From positions 1 through 17,775 of the forward strand of contig URNJ01000019.1 in the NCBI GenBank assembly GCA_900549215.1: 17,775 bases of DNA. The letters are read 5' to 3'. The notes beneath the pieces are model-generated. The model was not told the DNA's origin and did not search any database. It worked only from the letters and a program-made list of their open reading frames with translations. Below are positions 7,057 to 13,282 of this stretch, one piece after another. This DNA is from an uncultured Collinsella sp. (GTDB taxonomy: Bacteria; Actinomycetota; Coriobacteriia; Coriobacteriales; Coriobacteriaceae). Made by a program: the position numbers and the translations under genes. Numbering within the stretch: the first letter of the stretch is position 1; the number at the start of each line of letters is the position of its first letter.

Positions 7057-7614
7057 CTAGCTCAGCATTGCATCCATCATCTCGGAGTTGACGGAGTCGT
7101 CGGCAGACCACTCGCCGTCGTCGTTGCAGGTGTACTTGAAGATAACCGTGGTCTTCCTGGGCTCGGTGGCCTTGGTCACATCGACCATAACCTGACCGGC
7201 CATCTTGTACAGCTCGTCATCGGAAGGAACCGTATCAAGCGCGGCGACCTTCTCCTGATACTGGGTGGAGAAGTCCTCGACGATCTTGTTCATAGACTTG
7301 CAGGTGATAGAGACCTCGGCGGTCGCGACACCCTTGTCCTCGTCGACCGTCACGTCGCCGATCTTGTAGTCAAAGCCCTCGAGATAGGTCTTGGCATACT
7401 CCTTGGGATCGATACCCAGCTGCTCGAACTCGTCGCCCGAAGCCTCCTCCAGACCAGAGAGGAAGTCATCGCCACCGTTCTTGACCTCGTCAAACTGCGT
7501 CGTAAGATCCTCGGTGATGAGCTCCTCAACCGAAGGACCTCCGCAACCGGAAAGCACGACCACGCATGCAACCAAGACGGCCATGAGGGGCGCAAGCAGC
7601 AGCTTCTTTTTCAT
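7057..7614 (-). CDS. Small secreted lipoprotein, function unknown
   Basis: The product is a 185-residue exported lipoprotein. The signal peptide MKKKLLLAPLMAVLVACVVV is followed by the lipobox LSGC, so Cys24 would be lipidated and the protein anchored to the outer face of the membrane. The mature part is acidic, with predicted helices (VEELITEDLTTQFDEVKNG, FEQLGIDPKEYAKTYLEGF) followed by a strand-rich half ending in VIFKYTCNDDGEW. It resembles small lipoproteins of unknown function in Gram-positive gut bacteria; I cannot name a domain with confidence. The open frame extends upstream to 7833, but ATG 7614 has GGGAGG at 7621-7626 and the signal peptide starts there. It is a single-gene unit, bounded upstream by the PTS IIA terminator and downstream by a structured repeat. 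Confidence 0.88.
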   Translation of the reverse strand: MKKKLLLAPLMAVLVACVVVLSGCGGPSVEELITEDLTTQFDEVKNGGDDFLSGLEEASGDEFEQLGIDPKEYAKTYLEGFDYKIGDVTVDEDKGVATAEVSITCKSMNKIVEDFSTQYQEKVAALDTVPSDDELYKMAGQVMVDVTKATEPRKTTVIFKYTCNDDGEWSADDSVNSEMMDAMLS

Positions 7615-7661
7615 GTTGTTCCTCCCAATGAGCGGCACCGCGCTTCCCGAACGCGGCGCAC

Positions 7662-7689
7662 GTTGTAATAAGTAAGCCCATACTATCAA
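7662..7689 (-). promoter_or_regulatory. Possible promoter of the lipoprotein gene
   Basis: On the - strand, TTGATA (7684-7689) and TACAAC (7662-7667) are 16 nt apart and would start transcription about 40 nt before ATG 7614. The stretch is AT-rich compared with its surroundings. The match to the consensus is moderate. Confidence 0.4.
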
Positions 7690-7793
7690 CTTATGAACAC
7701 CCTCGGCAGCGCGAAGGCGCGGTCGGTTCGTTTTAGCATCCGAACGGTTTGCAAGCCCGCCCAACGTGCAATATAACGCTTCCCCGCGGTGCA

Positions 7794-7825
7794 ATAAAAA
7801 GGGTGGCCGGATAACCCGACCACCC
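7794..7825 (-). terminator. Intrinsic terminator of the PTS IIA gene
   Basis: Read on the - strand, GGGTGGTCGG and CCGGCCACCC form a 10-bp stem with loop GTTAT (7801-7825), followed by TTTTTAT (7794-7800). It starts 25 bp after the crr stop codon. This is a classical rho-independent terminator and makes crr a separate transcription unit from the lipoprotein gene. Confidence 0.92.
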
Positions 7826-7850
7826 TTGCACATCCTTTGGATGCCGCAGC

Positions 7851-8387
7851 TTACTTGCGGACGACTTTGACGATGGCATCACCGGCAGCGACAGCGGAGT
7901 CGGCCTCGACAGCGAGCTCGACATCGGCAAACTCGGCGGTATTGGACACGGCCACCACGACGCAGTCCTTGTAACCGGCAGCGGCGATCTTGGCGCGGTC
8001 GATCTTGAGGATGGGCTGACCAGCCTTCACAACGTCATCGGCCTTGACGAAGCCCTCGAAGCCATCACCGTTCATGTTGACGGTATCAACGCCAACGTGC
8101 ACCAGAACCTCGATGCCGCTATCGGACTGCAGACCCACGGCGTGACCCATAGTGACGGTCACCTTGCCGTCGCAGGGAGCATAGACCAGGTCGTCCTCGG
8201 GCCACACGGCGCAGCCCTTGCCCAGAACCTCGCCACCAAAGACGGGATCGGGTACGTCGGCCATCTTGATGACCTTGCCCTTGACGGGCGAGCACAGCAC
8301 GTCGGCGCCGGCAGAAGCAGAGATGGAGGCCGGAGCAGCAGCTGCCGCGGGCTCAGCCTTCTTCTTGAACATGTCAAACAGACCCAT
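7851..8387 (-). CDS. crr: PTS glucose-type EIIA protein (IIA-Glc/Crr)
   Basis: This is a cytoplasmic phosphocarrier that takes phosphate from HPr and passes it to a sugar-specific IIB domain, and it may also act as a regulator. The 178-residue product starts with an amphipathic MGLFDMFKKK and an Ala-rich linker, then the IIA fold (SPVKGKVIKMADVPDPVFGGEVLGKG). The phosphorylated histidine is H97 in IEVLVHVGVDTV, and the second active-site histidine is H82 in GHAVGL. E. coli Crr has the same two residues (H90, H75). ATG 8387 has GAGGAG at 8395-8400; upstream in-frame sequence to 8663 lacks any similarity. It stands alone without IIB or IIC, so it must serve permeases encoded elsewhere. It is divergent from an RpiR-type regulator that may control it. 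Confidence 0.94.
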   Translation of the reverse strand: MGLFDMFKKKAEPAAAAAPASISASAGADVLCSPVKGKVIKMADVPDPVFGGEVLGKGCAVWPEDDLVYAPCDGKVTVTMGHAVGLQSDSGIEVLVHVGVDTVNMNGDGFEGFVKADDVVKAGQPILKIDRAKIAAAGYKDCVVVAVSNTAEFADVELAVEADSAVAAGDAIVKVVRK

Positions 8388-8408
8388 ACGTTTTCTCCTC
8401 TTGATTAA

Positions 8409-8424
8409 GCGCAACGTTTTGCGC
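8409..8424. promoter_or_regulatory. Inverted repeat GCGCAA-CGTT-TTGCGC in the crr leader
   Basis: A perfect 6-bp inverted repeat with a 4-bp centre lies between the predicted crr transcription start (near 8430) and its ribosome-binding site. It could be a downstream operator, possibly for the divergent RpiR regulator, or a leader hairpin. The choice between these is inference. Confidence 0.4.
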
Positions 8425-8436
8425 ATGCCTATGGTG

Positions 8437-8465
8437 ATTATAGTGCCAAATGGTTCAAATGCTAA
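8437..8465 (-). promoter_or_regulatory. Promoter of crr
   Basis: On the - strand, a perfect -10 TATAAT (8437-8442) is preceded 17 nt upstream by TTAGCA (8460-8465), a 4-of-6 match to the -35 consensus. Transcription would begin about 43 nt before ATG 8387. Confidence 0.65.
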
Positions 8466-8655
8466 GGTGGGGACTCGAATCGCGAGCCCTTCCCGGTAGC
8501 GCTCGTGGGATGAGCATCTTCTTTGCATCGCGGGTCGATAAGCTGAGTATCGCCTGCGCACGGGACGGGCAGAAGCGGGCACACCAAACCCGACACTTCT
8601 TTTCGCGCCCACGGACCGCCGCCCCATCCCTGATACTTCCTGATACCAGCCGAAA
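8466..8655. other. Rest of the crr-rpiR divergent spacer, no gene seen
   Basis: The divergent spacer 8388-8710 is 323 bp. Apart from the crr promoter, its leader palindrome and the repeat at 8656-8689, I see no gene, RNA or strong promoter in 8466-8655. A short run ACTCGAATCGCGAG near 8475 resembles a tRNA T-loop but has no matching stem. The rpiR promoter should lie here but no clear hexamer pair stands out. Confidence 0.5.
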
Positions 8656-8689
8656 CGTGCCAAAATAAACCTGTCCCTTTTTGGCAGGT
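8656..8689 (+). repeat. Third copy of the CCTGTCCCTTTTTGG palindromic unit
   Basis: The unit matches the two copies before hypF (464-543): GCCAAAA at one end, TTTTTGGCAGGT at the other and AAACCTGTCCC between. It ends 11 bp before the GGGAG ribosome-binding site (8701-8705) of the RpiR gene, the same kind of place as the copies before hypF. Confidence 0.8.
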
Positions 8690-8710
8690 TTGGCGAGTGT
8701 GGGAGTTCGC

Positions 8711-9565
8711 ATGGATATCAAACGCAAGATCACCGAGGCGCAGGGCCTCACCCCCACCGAGCAACAGCTCGGCATTGCGGCCCTTGCCATCGGTCAGGAC
8801 ATCCGCGGGCTTTCTATTAAGGAATTTGCCGCGCGCACCAACGTTTCTGTTGCGAGCGTACACCGTTTTTGCAAAAAACTCGGCCTCGAGGGCTTCAAGG
8901 ATCTCAAGGTCGAGCTTATTCGCTTGGCAACCGAGGCGGGAAACCGCCGCGACGTGGACATCAACTTTCCCTTTGATGCTACGTCCAGCCCCGCGCAGGT
9001 TATGGAGCGCATGGAGGGGCTCTACCAGACCACACTGGCCGAAACGCAGGAGCTGCTCGACCCCACGCAGCTTGACCACGCCGCCAAGCTCATCGCGAAC
9101 GCCCGACAGGTCGACATCTACACGGGCTCGCACAACCTCTATCCAGCGGGAATGTTCCGCGACCGCCTGCTCTCCGCCGGTAAAAGCGCGACGTGCCATG
9201 ACGGTGCCGAGGCCCAGGTGCGAACGGCACTCGCCTCGGGTCCCGACCATGCGGCAATCGTCATCTCCTACAGTGGCCTTGCCCCCAACCTCAAGGACAT
9301 CTTGCCGATCCTCAGCAGCCGGCATGTCCCAGTCATCGTCATCGGCACGCCTTATTGCGCGCGCATTCACCCCGGCTTTGCCGCCTACCTTAGGGTGAGT
9401 GACCACGAGAGCATGACGCATCGCATCACGCAGTTCGCCAGCCACATCGCCGTGCAATACGTGCTCGATTCGCTCTACAGCAGCTACTTCGCCAAAGACT
9501 ACGCCCACTGCTCCGAATTCCTGGAGCGCTTGCTTCCCTACACCCGCCTGCCCGGGCTCAAGTAG
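8711..9565 (+). CDS. RpiR-family transcriptional regulator (HTH + SIS)
   Basis: This is a sugar-phosphate-responsive DNA-binding protein of 284 residues, a typical length. The N-terminal RpiR helix-turn-helix covers about 1-78 (LTPTEQQLGIAALAI, LSIKEFAARTNVSVASVHRF, CKKLGLEGFKDLK). The C-terminal SIS domain spans about 120-262, with the phosphosugar-binding loops TGSHN (138-142) and SYSG (186-189). ATG 8711 follows GGGAG at 8701-8705; the frame extends to 8681 but that start lies inside the repeat. It is divergent from crr, so it may sense a phosphosugar and control crr or distant PTS genes. The effector cannot be told from sequence. Its stop codon is 3 bp from the direct repeat that opens the fic module. 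Confidence 0.92.
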   Translation: MDIKRKITEAQGLTPTEQQLGIAALAIGQDIRGLSIKEFAARTNVSVASVHRFCKKLGLEGFKDLKVELIRLATEAGNRRDVDINFPFDATSSPAQVMERMEGLYQTTLAETQELLDPTQLDHAAKLIANARQVDIYTGSHNLYPAGMFRDRLLSAGKSATCHDGAEAQVRTALASGPDHAAIVISYSGLAPNLKDILPILSSRHVPVIVIGTPYCARIHPGFAAYLRVSDHESMTHRITQFASHIAVQYVLDSLYSSYFAKDYAHCSEFLERLLPYTRLPGLK

Positions 9566-9568
9566 CGT

Positions 9569-9664
9569 CGAGCGTGGGTTTTCGAACGCTTATCTAACGA
9601 GCGTGGATAATCTCCCACTTTGAGCCCGCACGGGGGCCAAAAACGGGAGATTATCCACGCTCGT
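9569..9664. repeat. 96-bp direct repeat A, left of fic
   Basis: This aligns without gaps to 11049-11144, with about 10 differences in 96 bases. The right two thirds hold a perfect 20-bp inverted repeat (arms 9597-9616 and 9645-9664, ACGAGCGTGGATAATCTCCC) around a 28-bp spacer, and the left third carries a weaker extra copy of the CGAGCGTGG end. It begins just after the rpiR stop codon. It could act as a bidirectional transcription barrier or be the footprint of a mobile palindrome. Confidence 0.85.
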
Positions 9665-9722
9665 GCTGAATGATCCGTTTTCCTCTGTGCCCGAGGGACC
9701 ACTCGGCCACCTTGCACCAAAG

Positions 9723-9825
9723 TAATAACTACTTCTCGTCATCAGATTGTTCAAATCGACTCTAATAACTATTTTCGCCATAAACTCGTTATTAGAATTG
9801 ATATGATTAGCCTAATAACGAGTTT
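9723..9825. promoter_or_regulatory. Operator-like cluster of TAATAAC half-sites upstream of fic
   Basis: Four half-sites with the core TAATAAC occur at 9723-9730 and 9762-9770 (direct) and in the perfect 14-bp inverted repeat AAACTCGTTATTAG (9782-9795) and CTAATAACGAGTTT (9812-9825). A possible -10, TATGAT (9802-9807), lies in the loop between the arms, so a protein bound here would block transcription. The stretch is far richer in A and T than its surroundings. The Fic protein itself ends in a winged helix and is a candidate autoregulator. Confidence 0.55.
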
Positions 9826-9851
9826 CCGGCACTAAAGATATGGAGGGCGCG

Positions 9852-11024
9852 ATGCAAATCGAGGAGAACGGCCAGGGAACGCTCCGCAATAATCTATCGG
9901 GGAAATTAGCTTACTATTCGTTTTTGCCAACGCCCTTGCAATCATTGAGGCAGCTAAACCTCACTGAGGAAACCTATCGCACGCTTTCCGCATGCTCACG
10001 AAAGCTTGGAGAGCTTGAAGGCATGCTCTACTTTGTTCCCAACGCCGACATGTATCTGACAATGTATGTGCGCAAAGAAGCACTCCTTTCTTCGCAAATT
10101 GAGGGAACTCAGTGCACGTTTGACGACCTACTTAGTCCATCGCAAACCCAACTCCATCATAAAGATGTCGCAGATGTCGTGAATTATGTCCGTGCTGTCG
10201 ACCGCGGCGTAGAACTGCTCAAAAAGATGCCCTTGTGTACGAGACTTCTCAGGCAGGTTCATGCGGTCCTGCTGGACGGAGTGCGCGGAACGGAAAAGAA
10301 TCCAGGCGAGCTGCGCTCCTCACAAAACTGGATTGGCCCTTCAGGCTGCACCATTGCAACTGCATCGTTCGTCCCTCCAAACATTGAAGATTTGAGCAAC
10401 ACGCTCCAGGACCTCGAACGATTTATCAATGAGCCTCAAGTCGAAATGGATCCGATCGTGCGGGCGGCGCTCGTCCATTACCAATTTGAAACTGCCCATC
10501 CATTCCTAGACGGAAACGGTCGCCTGGGCAGGCTTCTCATTACACTTATGCTCATCAATGATGGCGTTCTTCATTCTTGCTTGTTCTATCCATCGTTCCA
10601 GTTCAAGAAAAATCGAAGCGAGTACTACCGGCAACTCACATCCGTAAGGGAGAGAGGCACTTACGAGGAATGGATAGAGTTTTTCTGCAACAGTCTTCTT
10701 GAGAGTGCGAAGGACTCGGTAGGGTCTTTAAAAAACCTTGTTGACCTCCATAACCGTTCCACAGCAACCATTACCGAAAATCTCGGAAGGACTGCTGCAA
10801 ACGGGCAAAGGCTGTTGGGCATTCTTGAAGAGCACCCCATCGTCGACACCGCATTTATCGCTGCCCAACTCGATATCGGCAGGAGTACCGCGAGCTCGCT
10901 CGTCAAATCATTTGAAGAATTGGGTATCCTCCGTCCGCTCGACGAGTCAAGACAGAGATACCGGCAGTACGGGTATGAAGAGTATCTTTCGATTCTCAGG
11001 GAAGACGCTGAGCCGATTAGATAG
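9852..11024 (+). CDS. Class II Fic-domain AMP-transferase with C-terminal winged helix
   Basis: Fic enzymes transfer AMP (sometimes another nucleotide) from ATP to hydroxyl side chains of target proteins. The 390-residue product has an N-terminal Fic_N region and the complete catalytic motif HPFLDGNGRLGR (216-227), with H216 as base and D220 for Mg2+. The inhibitory motif SSQIEG (80-85, E84) places it in class II, in which the enzyme is held inactive by its own N-terminal helix. The flap around NWIGPSG and FVPPNIE is typical. Residues about 318-380 form a winged helix (LLGILEEHPIVDTAFIAAQL, GRSTASSLVKSFEELG). ATG 9852 has GGAGGG at 9842-9847; the in-frame ATG at 9840 lacks such a site. The gene is visibly poorer in G and C than its neighbours and is bracketed by 96-bp direct repeats, so it was probably acquired. 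No antitoxin partner is adjacent. Targets are unknown. Confidence 0.93.
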   Translation: MQIEENGQGTLRNNLSGKLAYYSFLPTPLQSLRQLNLTEETYRTLSACSRKLGELEGMLYFVPNADMYLTMYVRKEALLSSQIEGTQCTFDDLLSPSQTQLHHKDVADVVNYVRAVDRGVELLKKMPLCTRLLRQVHAVLLDGVRGTEKNPGELRSSQNWIGPSGCTIATASFVPPNIEDLSNTLQDLERFINEPQVEMDPIVRAALVHYQFETAHPFLDGNGRLGRLLITLMLINDGVLHSCLFYPSFQFKKNRSEYYRQLTSVRERGTYEEWIEFFCNSLLESAKDSVGSLKNLVDLHNRSTATITENLGRTAANGQRLLGILEEHPIVDTAFIAAQLDIGRSTASSLVKSFEELGILRPLDESRQRYRQYGYEEYLSILREDAEPIR

Positions 11025-11048
11025 GCATCGCAGCCCAACCAAATATAA

Positions 11049-11144
11049 CGAGCGTGGATTTTCGGACACTAACCTAACGAGCGTGGATAATCTCCCACTT
11101 TGAGCCCGCACACAGGCCAAAACCGGGAGATTATCCACGCTCAT
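11049..11144. repeat. 96-bp direct repeat B, right of fic
   Basis: This is the second copy of the repeat at 9569-9664, beginning 24 bp after the fic stop codon. The internal inverted repeat has arms 11077-11096 and 11125-11144, matching at 19 of 20. The GTGGATAATCTCCC core is identical to copy A. Recombination between A and B would remove exactly the fic module (1,480 bp). Confidence 0.85.
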
Positions 11145-11188
11145 TTTGGGTCCCCTGGGAACGCATGAGGAGGGCGGATAGACAGCCG

Positions 11189-11809
11189 TTATTTGCGAGG
11201 CGTCAGCGACGTAAAGAGTCCGTGTTGGTTGCAGTAAAGATATATCCTGCCGCGCCCGGTAATATGGAATCGCGGCTGCACCGATTGCTCTGGATAGAGC
11301 TTCTTAAAGCAGATGCCGTCCATAGTCGCATATGCCACAAAGCTAATGTAGTGATCCTTGGTCATGGGATGATCGAGCGTGACGTACCAATCGTCCTCGA
11401 TGCGCTCGATGGAAAAGGCGTGGTCCGCGTCCGGCTCTTCGGCCTCCTGGGGAAACATCGTGGAGCCACAGCAGCTAAAGCTGCCTTCTCCGAGCGCGTG
11501 CACAACGTTTCCGCAGATAGGGCAAACGTAAAAGACGCCTTTGAGCATATTGCCTGCACGGTTGGCGTTGGCCCGAATGTCACCAGCCAAAAGCTCAGCC
11601 ACGCTTATGCCGAGTCTCTGGGCCAAAGGCTCAACGAGGGAAATGTCGGGAAGGCCGCGGCCGGATTCCCACTTGCTGACGGCTTTATCGGTCACGCCGA
11701 GGCTTTCCGCCAGGGCGCGCTGGGTGAGGCCGCGCTCTTCGCGCAGCCGCTTGATGGCATGCGCTGCCAAAAAAGTATGGGAAGCATTGGTTTGCCGTGT
11801 CTGGTTCAT
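11189..11809 (-). CDS. XRE-family regulator fused to a desulfoferrodoxin-like (superoxide reductase) domain
   Basis: Residues about 17-72 are an XRE/Cro helix-turn-helix (IKRLREERGLTQRALAESLG, VTDKAVSKWESGRGLPD). Residues 91-206 match desulfoferrodoxin in full. The N-terminal iron centre has C96, C99, C113 and C114 (CPICGN, CCGSTM). The superoxide reductase centre has H130, H147 (DHPM), H153 (KDHYI), C193 and H196 (YCNQHGLF), the classic His4Cys set. In active enzymes the first histidine is in an EKHVP motif whose lysine draws in superoxide; here it is DADHAF, so that lysine is lost. I infer an iron-based redox or superoxide sensor rather than an enzyme. ATG 11809 gives 206 residues; no good ribosome-binding site is seen and the frame is open to ATG 11866, so the start is uncertain. 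It stands alone, flanked by repeats. Confidence 0.87.
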   Translation of the reverse strand: MNQTRQTNASHTFLAAHAIKRLREERGLTQRALAESLGVTDKAVSKWESGRGLPDISLVEPLAQRLGISVAELLAGDIRANANRAGNMLKGVFYVCPICGNVVHALGEGSFSCCGSTMFPQEAEEPDADHAFSIERIEDDWYVTLDHPMTKDHYISFVAYATMDGICFKKLYPEQSVQPRFHITGRGRIYLYCNQHGLFTSLTPRK

Positions 11810-11916
11810 GGGCTGTCCAATCAAATTGAAGAAATGGAGTGAACCGGTTCGACAGTCAGTATCCATTTGAAGGCCAGGCTCGACAACCTACGCTGCGTAG
11901 ACATGCGCCAATCGAA

Positions 11917-11942
11917 CGAACGCGGATTTTTGGACGCTCATC
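11917..11942. repeat. Degenerate fragment of the fic-flanking repeat
   Basis: CGAACGCGGATTTTTGGACG matches the left third of the 96-bp repeats (11049 onward) with only a few changes, but the palindromic part is missing. With copy 2 of the structured element it makes up most of the 296-bp gene-free stretch 11867-12162. Confidence 0.5.
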
Positions 11943-11962
11943 CTGAGCAGTCATTTAAGATC

Positions 11963-12163
11963 GTCCCCAACGACTACCGCATTCGGAGCAAGACAACGCC
12001 GCAAGTAGAGGACGGACAGCGAGCGACGTCCAGGGCGTACAAGTTGGCATGAAAAAGGCGAGGCATTGACCTTCTGGTCATGCCTCGCCTTTTGAATGAC
12101 AAATTGTCGCTCTGGGCGGCGCGCAGCGTCGACCGGTTACGGCGTTTGGTAAAACGCCGTAAC
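11963..12163. ncRNA. Structured repeated element, copy 2
   Basis: This is the partner of 6853-7053, almost the same length. The outer stem is 12023-12037 with 12108-12122 (14 of 15 positions pair when two G-U pairs are allowed on the + strand). The inner hairpin is 12053-12066/12080-12093, with the same bulged T (12067) below GACC-TTCT-GGTC (12068-12079). The terminal hairpin is 12136-12147/12152-12163 with the same GGTA loop. Most stem bases differ from copy 1 yet still pair. The last base overlaps the pyrE stop codon. The two G-U pairs would be A-C mismatches on the other strand, a mild hint that the + strand is the functional one. Confidence 0.6.
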
Positions 12164-12846
12164 TACTCCTGAGCTCCGTACTGCTCGTAGTAGGCGTCAA
12201 TGGCGGTCTTGAGCTCGTCGTCGATGACGACTTTGCCGTCGATCTCGTGGTTGTAGAGGGTCTCGACGACCTCAGCCATGGAGACGATGCTCGCGACGGG
12301 GAAACCGTACTTGGCCTCGATCTCCTTCTGCGCGGTGGTCACACCGCCCTTGCCGACCTCCATGCGGTTGAGGGACACGATCAGGCCCTTGATCTCGACA
12401 TCGGCAGCAGCCTTGACCTTGGGATAGGTCTCGTCGATGGACTTGCCGCTGGTGGTAACGTCCTCGACCATGACCACACGGTCGCCGTCCTTGGGCTCAT
12501 AACCCAGCAGGTTGCCCTTATCGGCACCGTGGTCCTTGGCCTCCTTGCGGTCGCAGCAGTACTTGACCTCCTTGCCGTACAGCTCGTGGTAGGCAATTGC
12601 GGTCACGACGGCCAGCGGAATACCCTTGTAGGCCGGTCCAAACAGCACATCAAAGTCGTCGCCAAAGTTATCGTGGATGGCCTGGGCGTAATACTCGCCC
12701 AGCTTCTTGAGCTGATAGCCCGTCACGTAAGCGCCGGCGTTCATAAAGAACGGGGACTGACGGCCGCTCTTGAGCGTAAAGCTGCCGAACTTAAGGACGT
12801 CGGACTCGACCATAAACTTGATGAACTCTTGCTTGTAAGCCTCCAT
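12163..12846 (-). CDS. pyrE: Orotate phosphoribosyltransferase
   Basis: PyrE joins orotate and PRPP to give orotidine 5'-phosphate, the fifth step of pyrimidine synthesis, in the cytoplasm. The 227-residue product has the expected length. The PRPP-binding loop is VVMVEDVTTSGKS (124-136). FKSG-like TLKSGRQSPFF (25-34), FGPAYKGIPLA (69-79) and the catalytic loop RKEAKDHG (100-107) are typical. ATG 12846 has GAGAGGAG at 12852-12859. It is a single gene here, not beside pyrF or other pyr genes, and its stop codon abuts the structured repeat, which may shape its 3' end. No PyrR-type attenuator is seen upstream. Confidence 0.96.
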   Translation of the reverse strand: MEAYKQEFIKFMVESDVLKFGSFTLKSGRQSPFFMNAGAYVTGYQLKKLGEYYAQAIHDNFGDDFDVLFGPAYKGIPLAVVTAIAYHELYGKEVKYCCDRKEAKDHGADKGNLLGYEPKDGDRVVMVEDVTTSGKSIDETYPKVKAAADVEIKGLIVSLNRMEVGKGGVTTAQKEIEAKYGFPVASIVSMAEVVETLYNHEIDGKVVIDDELKTAIDAYYEQYGAQE

Positions 12847-12972
12847 GCGGGCTCCTCTCGTAATCGCGTACGTGCCTTCCAGTTTAGCGCAGGCGAAGCG
12901 TAGATGCGGGCGCGCTTTGGGGCCACGGCATTTTGTAAAGGCTTTGTCAGGGGGAATGGTTTTCCGAACAAT

Positions 12973-13005
12973 GGGGTTGACATGTCAAACCCCCTCATCA
13001 AGAAT
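12973..13005 (+). promoter_or_regulatory. Promoter with overlapping palindromic operator for the mgtA transcript
   Basis: A perfect -35 TTGACA (12977-12982) and -10 AAGAAT (13000-13005) are 17 nt apart. The -35 lies inside the palindrome GGGG-TTGACATGTCAA-A-CCCC (12973-12993), whose 12-bp core is perfectly symmetrical, so a dimeric repressor bound here would block polymerase. The start near 13012 leaves a leader of about 270 nt before mgtA. Confidence 0.65.
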
Positions 13006-13072
13006 ACGGGCGGATTAAAAAGGGGTACGAGATACCCAAAGCGCGCTGCGCTCAGCCTTTAGGAGGTGTGCC

Positions 13073-13144
13073 ATGGAAGGCAGTCCTAGTCGAAAAACCT
13101 GCATGTCGCCCTCGGCGCGCCGCGAGGACTCCGCACACGCATAA
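13073..13144 (+). CDS. Putative 23-residue leader peptide upstream of mgtA
   Basis: ATG 13073 follows a near-perfect Shine-Dalgarno, AGGAGGTG (13061-13068), at 6 nt spacing, better than those of most genes here. The peptide reads MEGSPSRKTCMSPSARREDS then AHA, and stops at TAA 13142-13144. It is basic and Ser-rich with two prolines, unlike a structural protein. It lies 138 bp before mgtA in the same transcript. In enteric bacteria, mgtA is preceded by a translated leader ORF (mgtL) that couples translation to Mg2+; the sequences are not alike, so any parallel is only in arrangement. It could also be a chance ORF. Confidence 0.45.
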   Translation: MEGSPSRKTCMSPSARREDSAHA

Positions 13145-13282
13145 ACGCCACCGGCAGATCGCCAAAACCACCGCAAAGGCGCGCTGCACCCTTTGTGGGC
13201 TCAAGAGCTTGACGTGAGCGACATCTAGGTTTTTGAAGCAAATACGACACGTACGCTAACTCCCCTCAACAAGGAGGACCCT
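13145..13282 (+). promoter_or_regulatory. Structured leader between the upstream ORF and mgtA
   Basis: The leader contains a hairpin CAAAGG (13174-13179) with CCTTTG (13190-13195). GCGCGCTGC, found in its loop region (13179-13187), also occurs just before the leader-peptide ribosome-binding site (13041-13049). An earlier hairpin is GGGTA-CGAGA-TACCC (13023-13037). The mgtA ribosome-binding site AAGGAGG is at 13271-13277. The duplicated segment could allow alternative pairing, but I did not find one clear mutually exclusive pair. It matches no riboswitch class I recognise, including the M-box. With the leader ORF it fills the 436-bp pyrE-mgtA spacer. Confidence 0.4.

Noticed and set aside
6976..7668. 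230-codon + strand frame over the lipoprotein gene
   Set aside because: It lies opposite a gene with a signal peptide, lipobox and ribosome-binding site, and shows no domain of its own.
8466..8500. tRNA-like T-loop ACTCGAATC
   Set aside because: No T-stem, acceptor stem or anticodon arm can be paired around it on either strand.
9597..9664. CRISPR-like repeat at the fic flanks
   Set aside because: The units are palindromic and occur once on each side of fic, not as regularly spaced repeats with unique spacers.
13012..13282. M-box (ykoK) magnesium riboswitch before mgtA
   Set aside because: The conserved M-box sequence blocks and its three-way layout are not seen; the stretch holds a short ORF instead.
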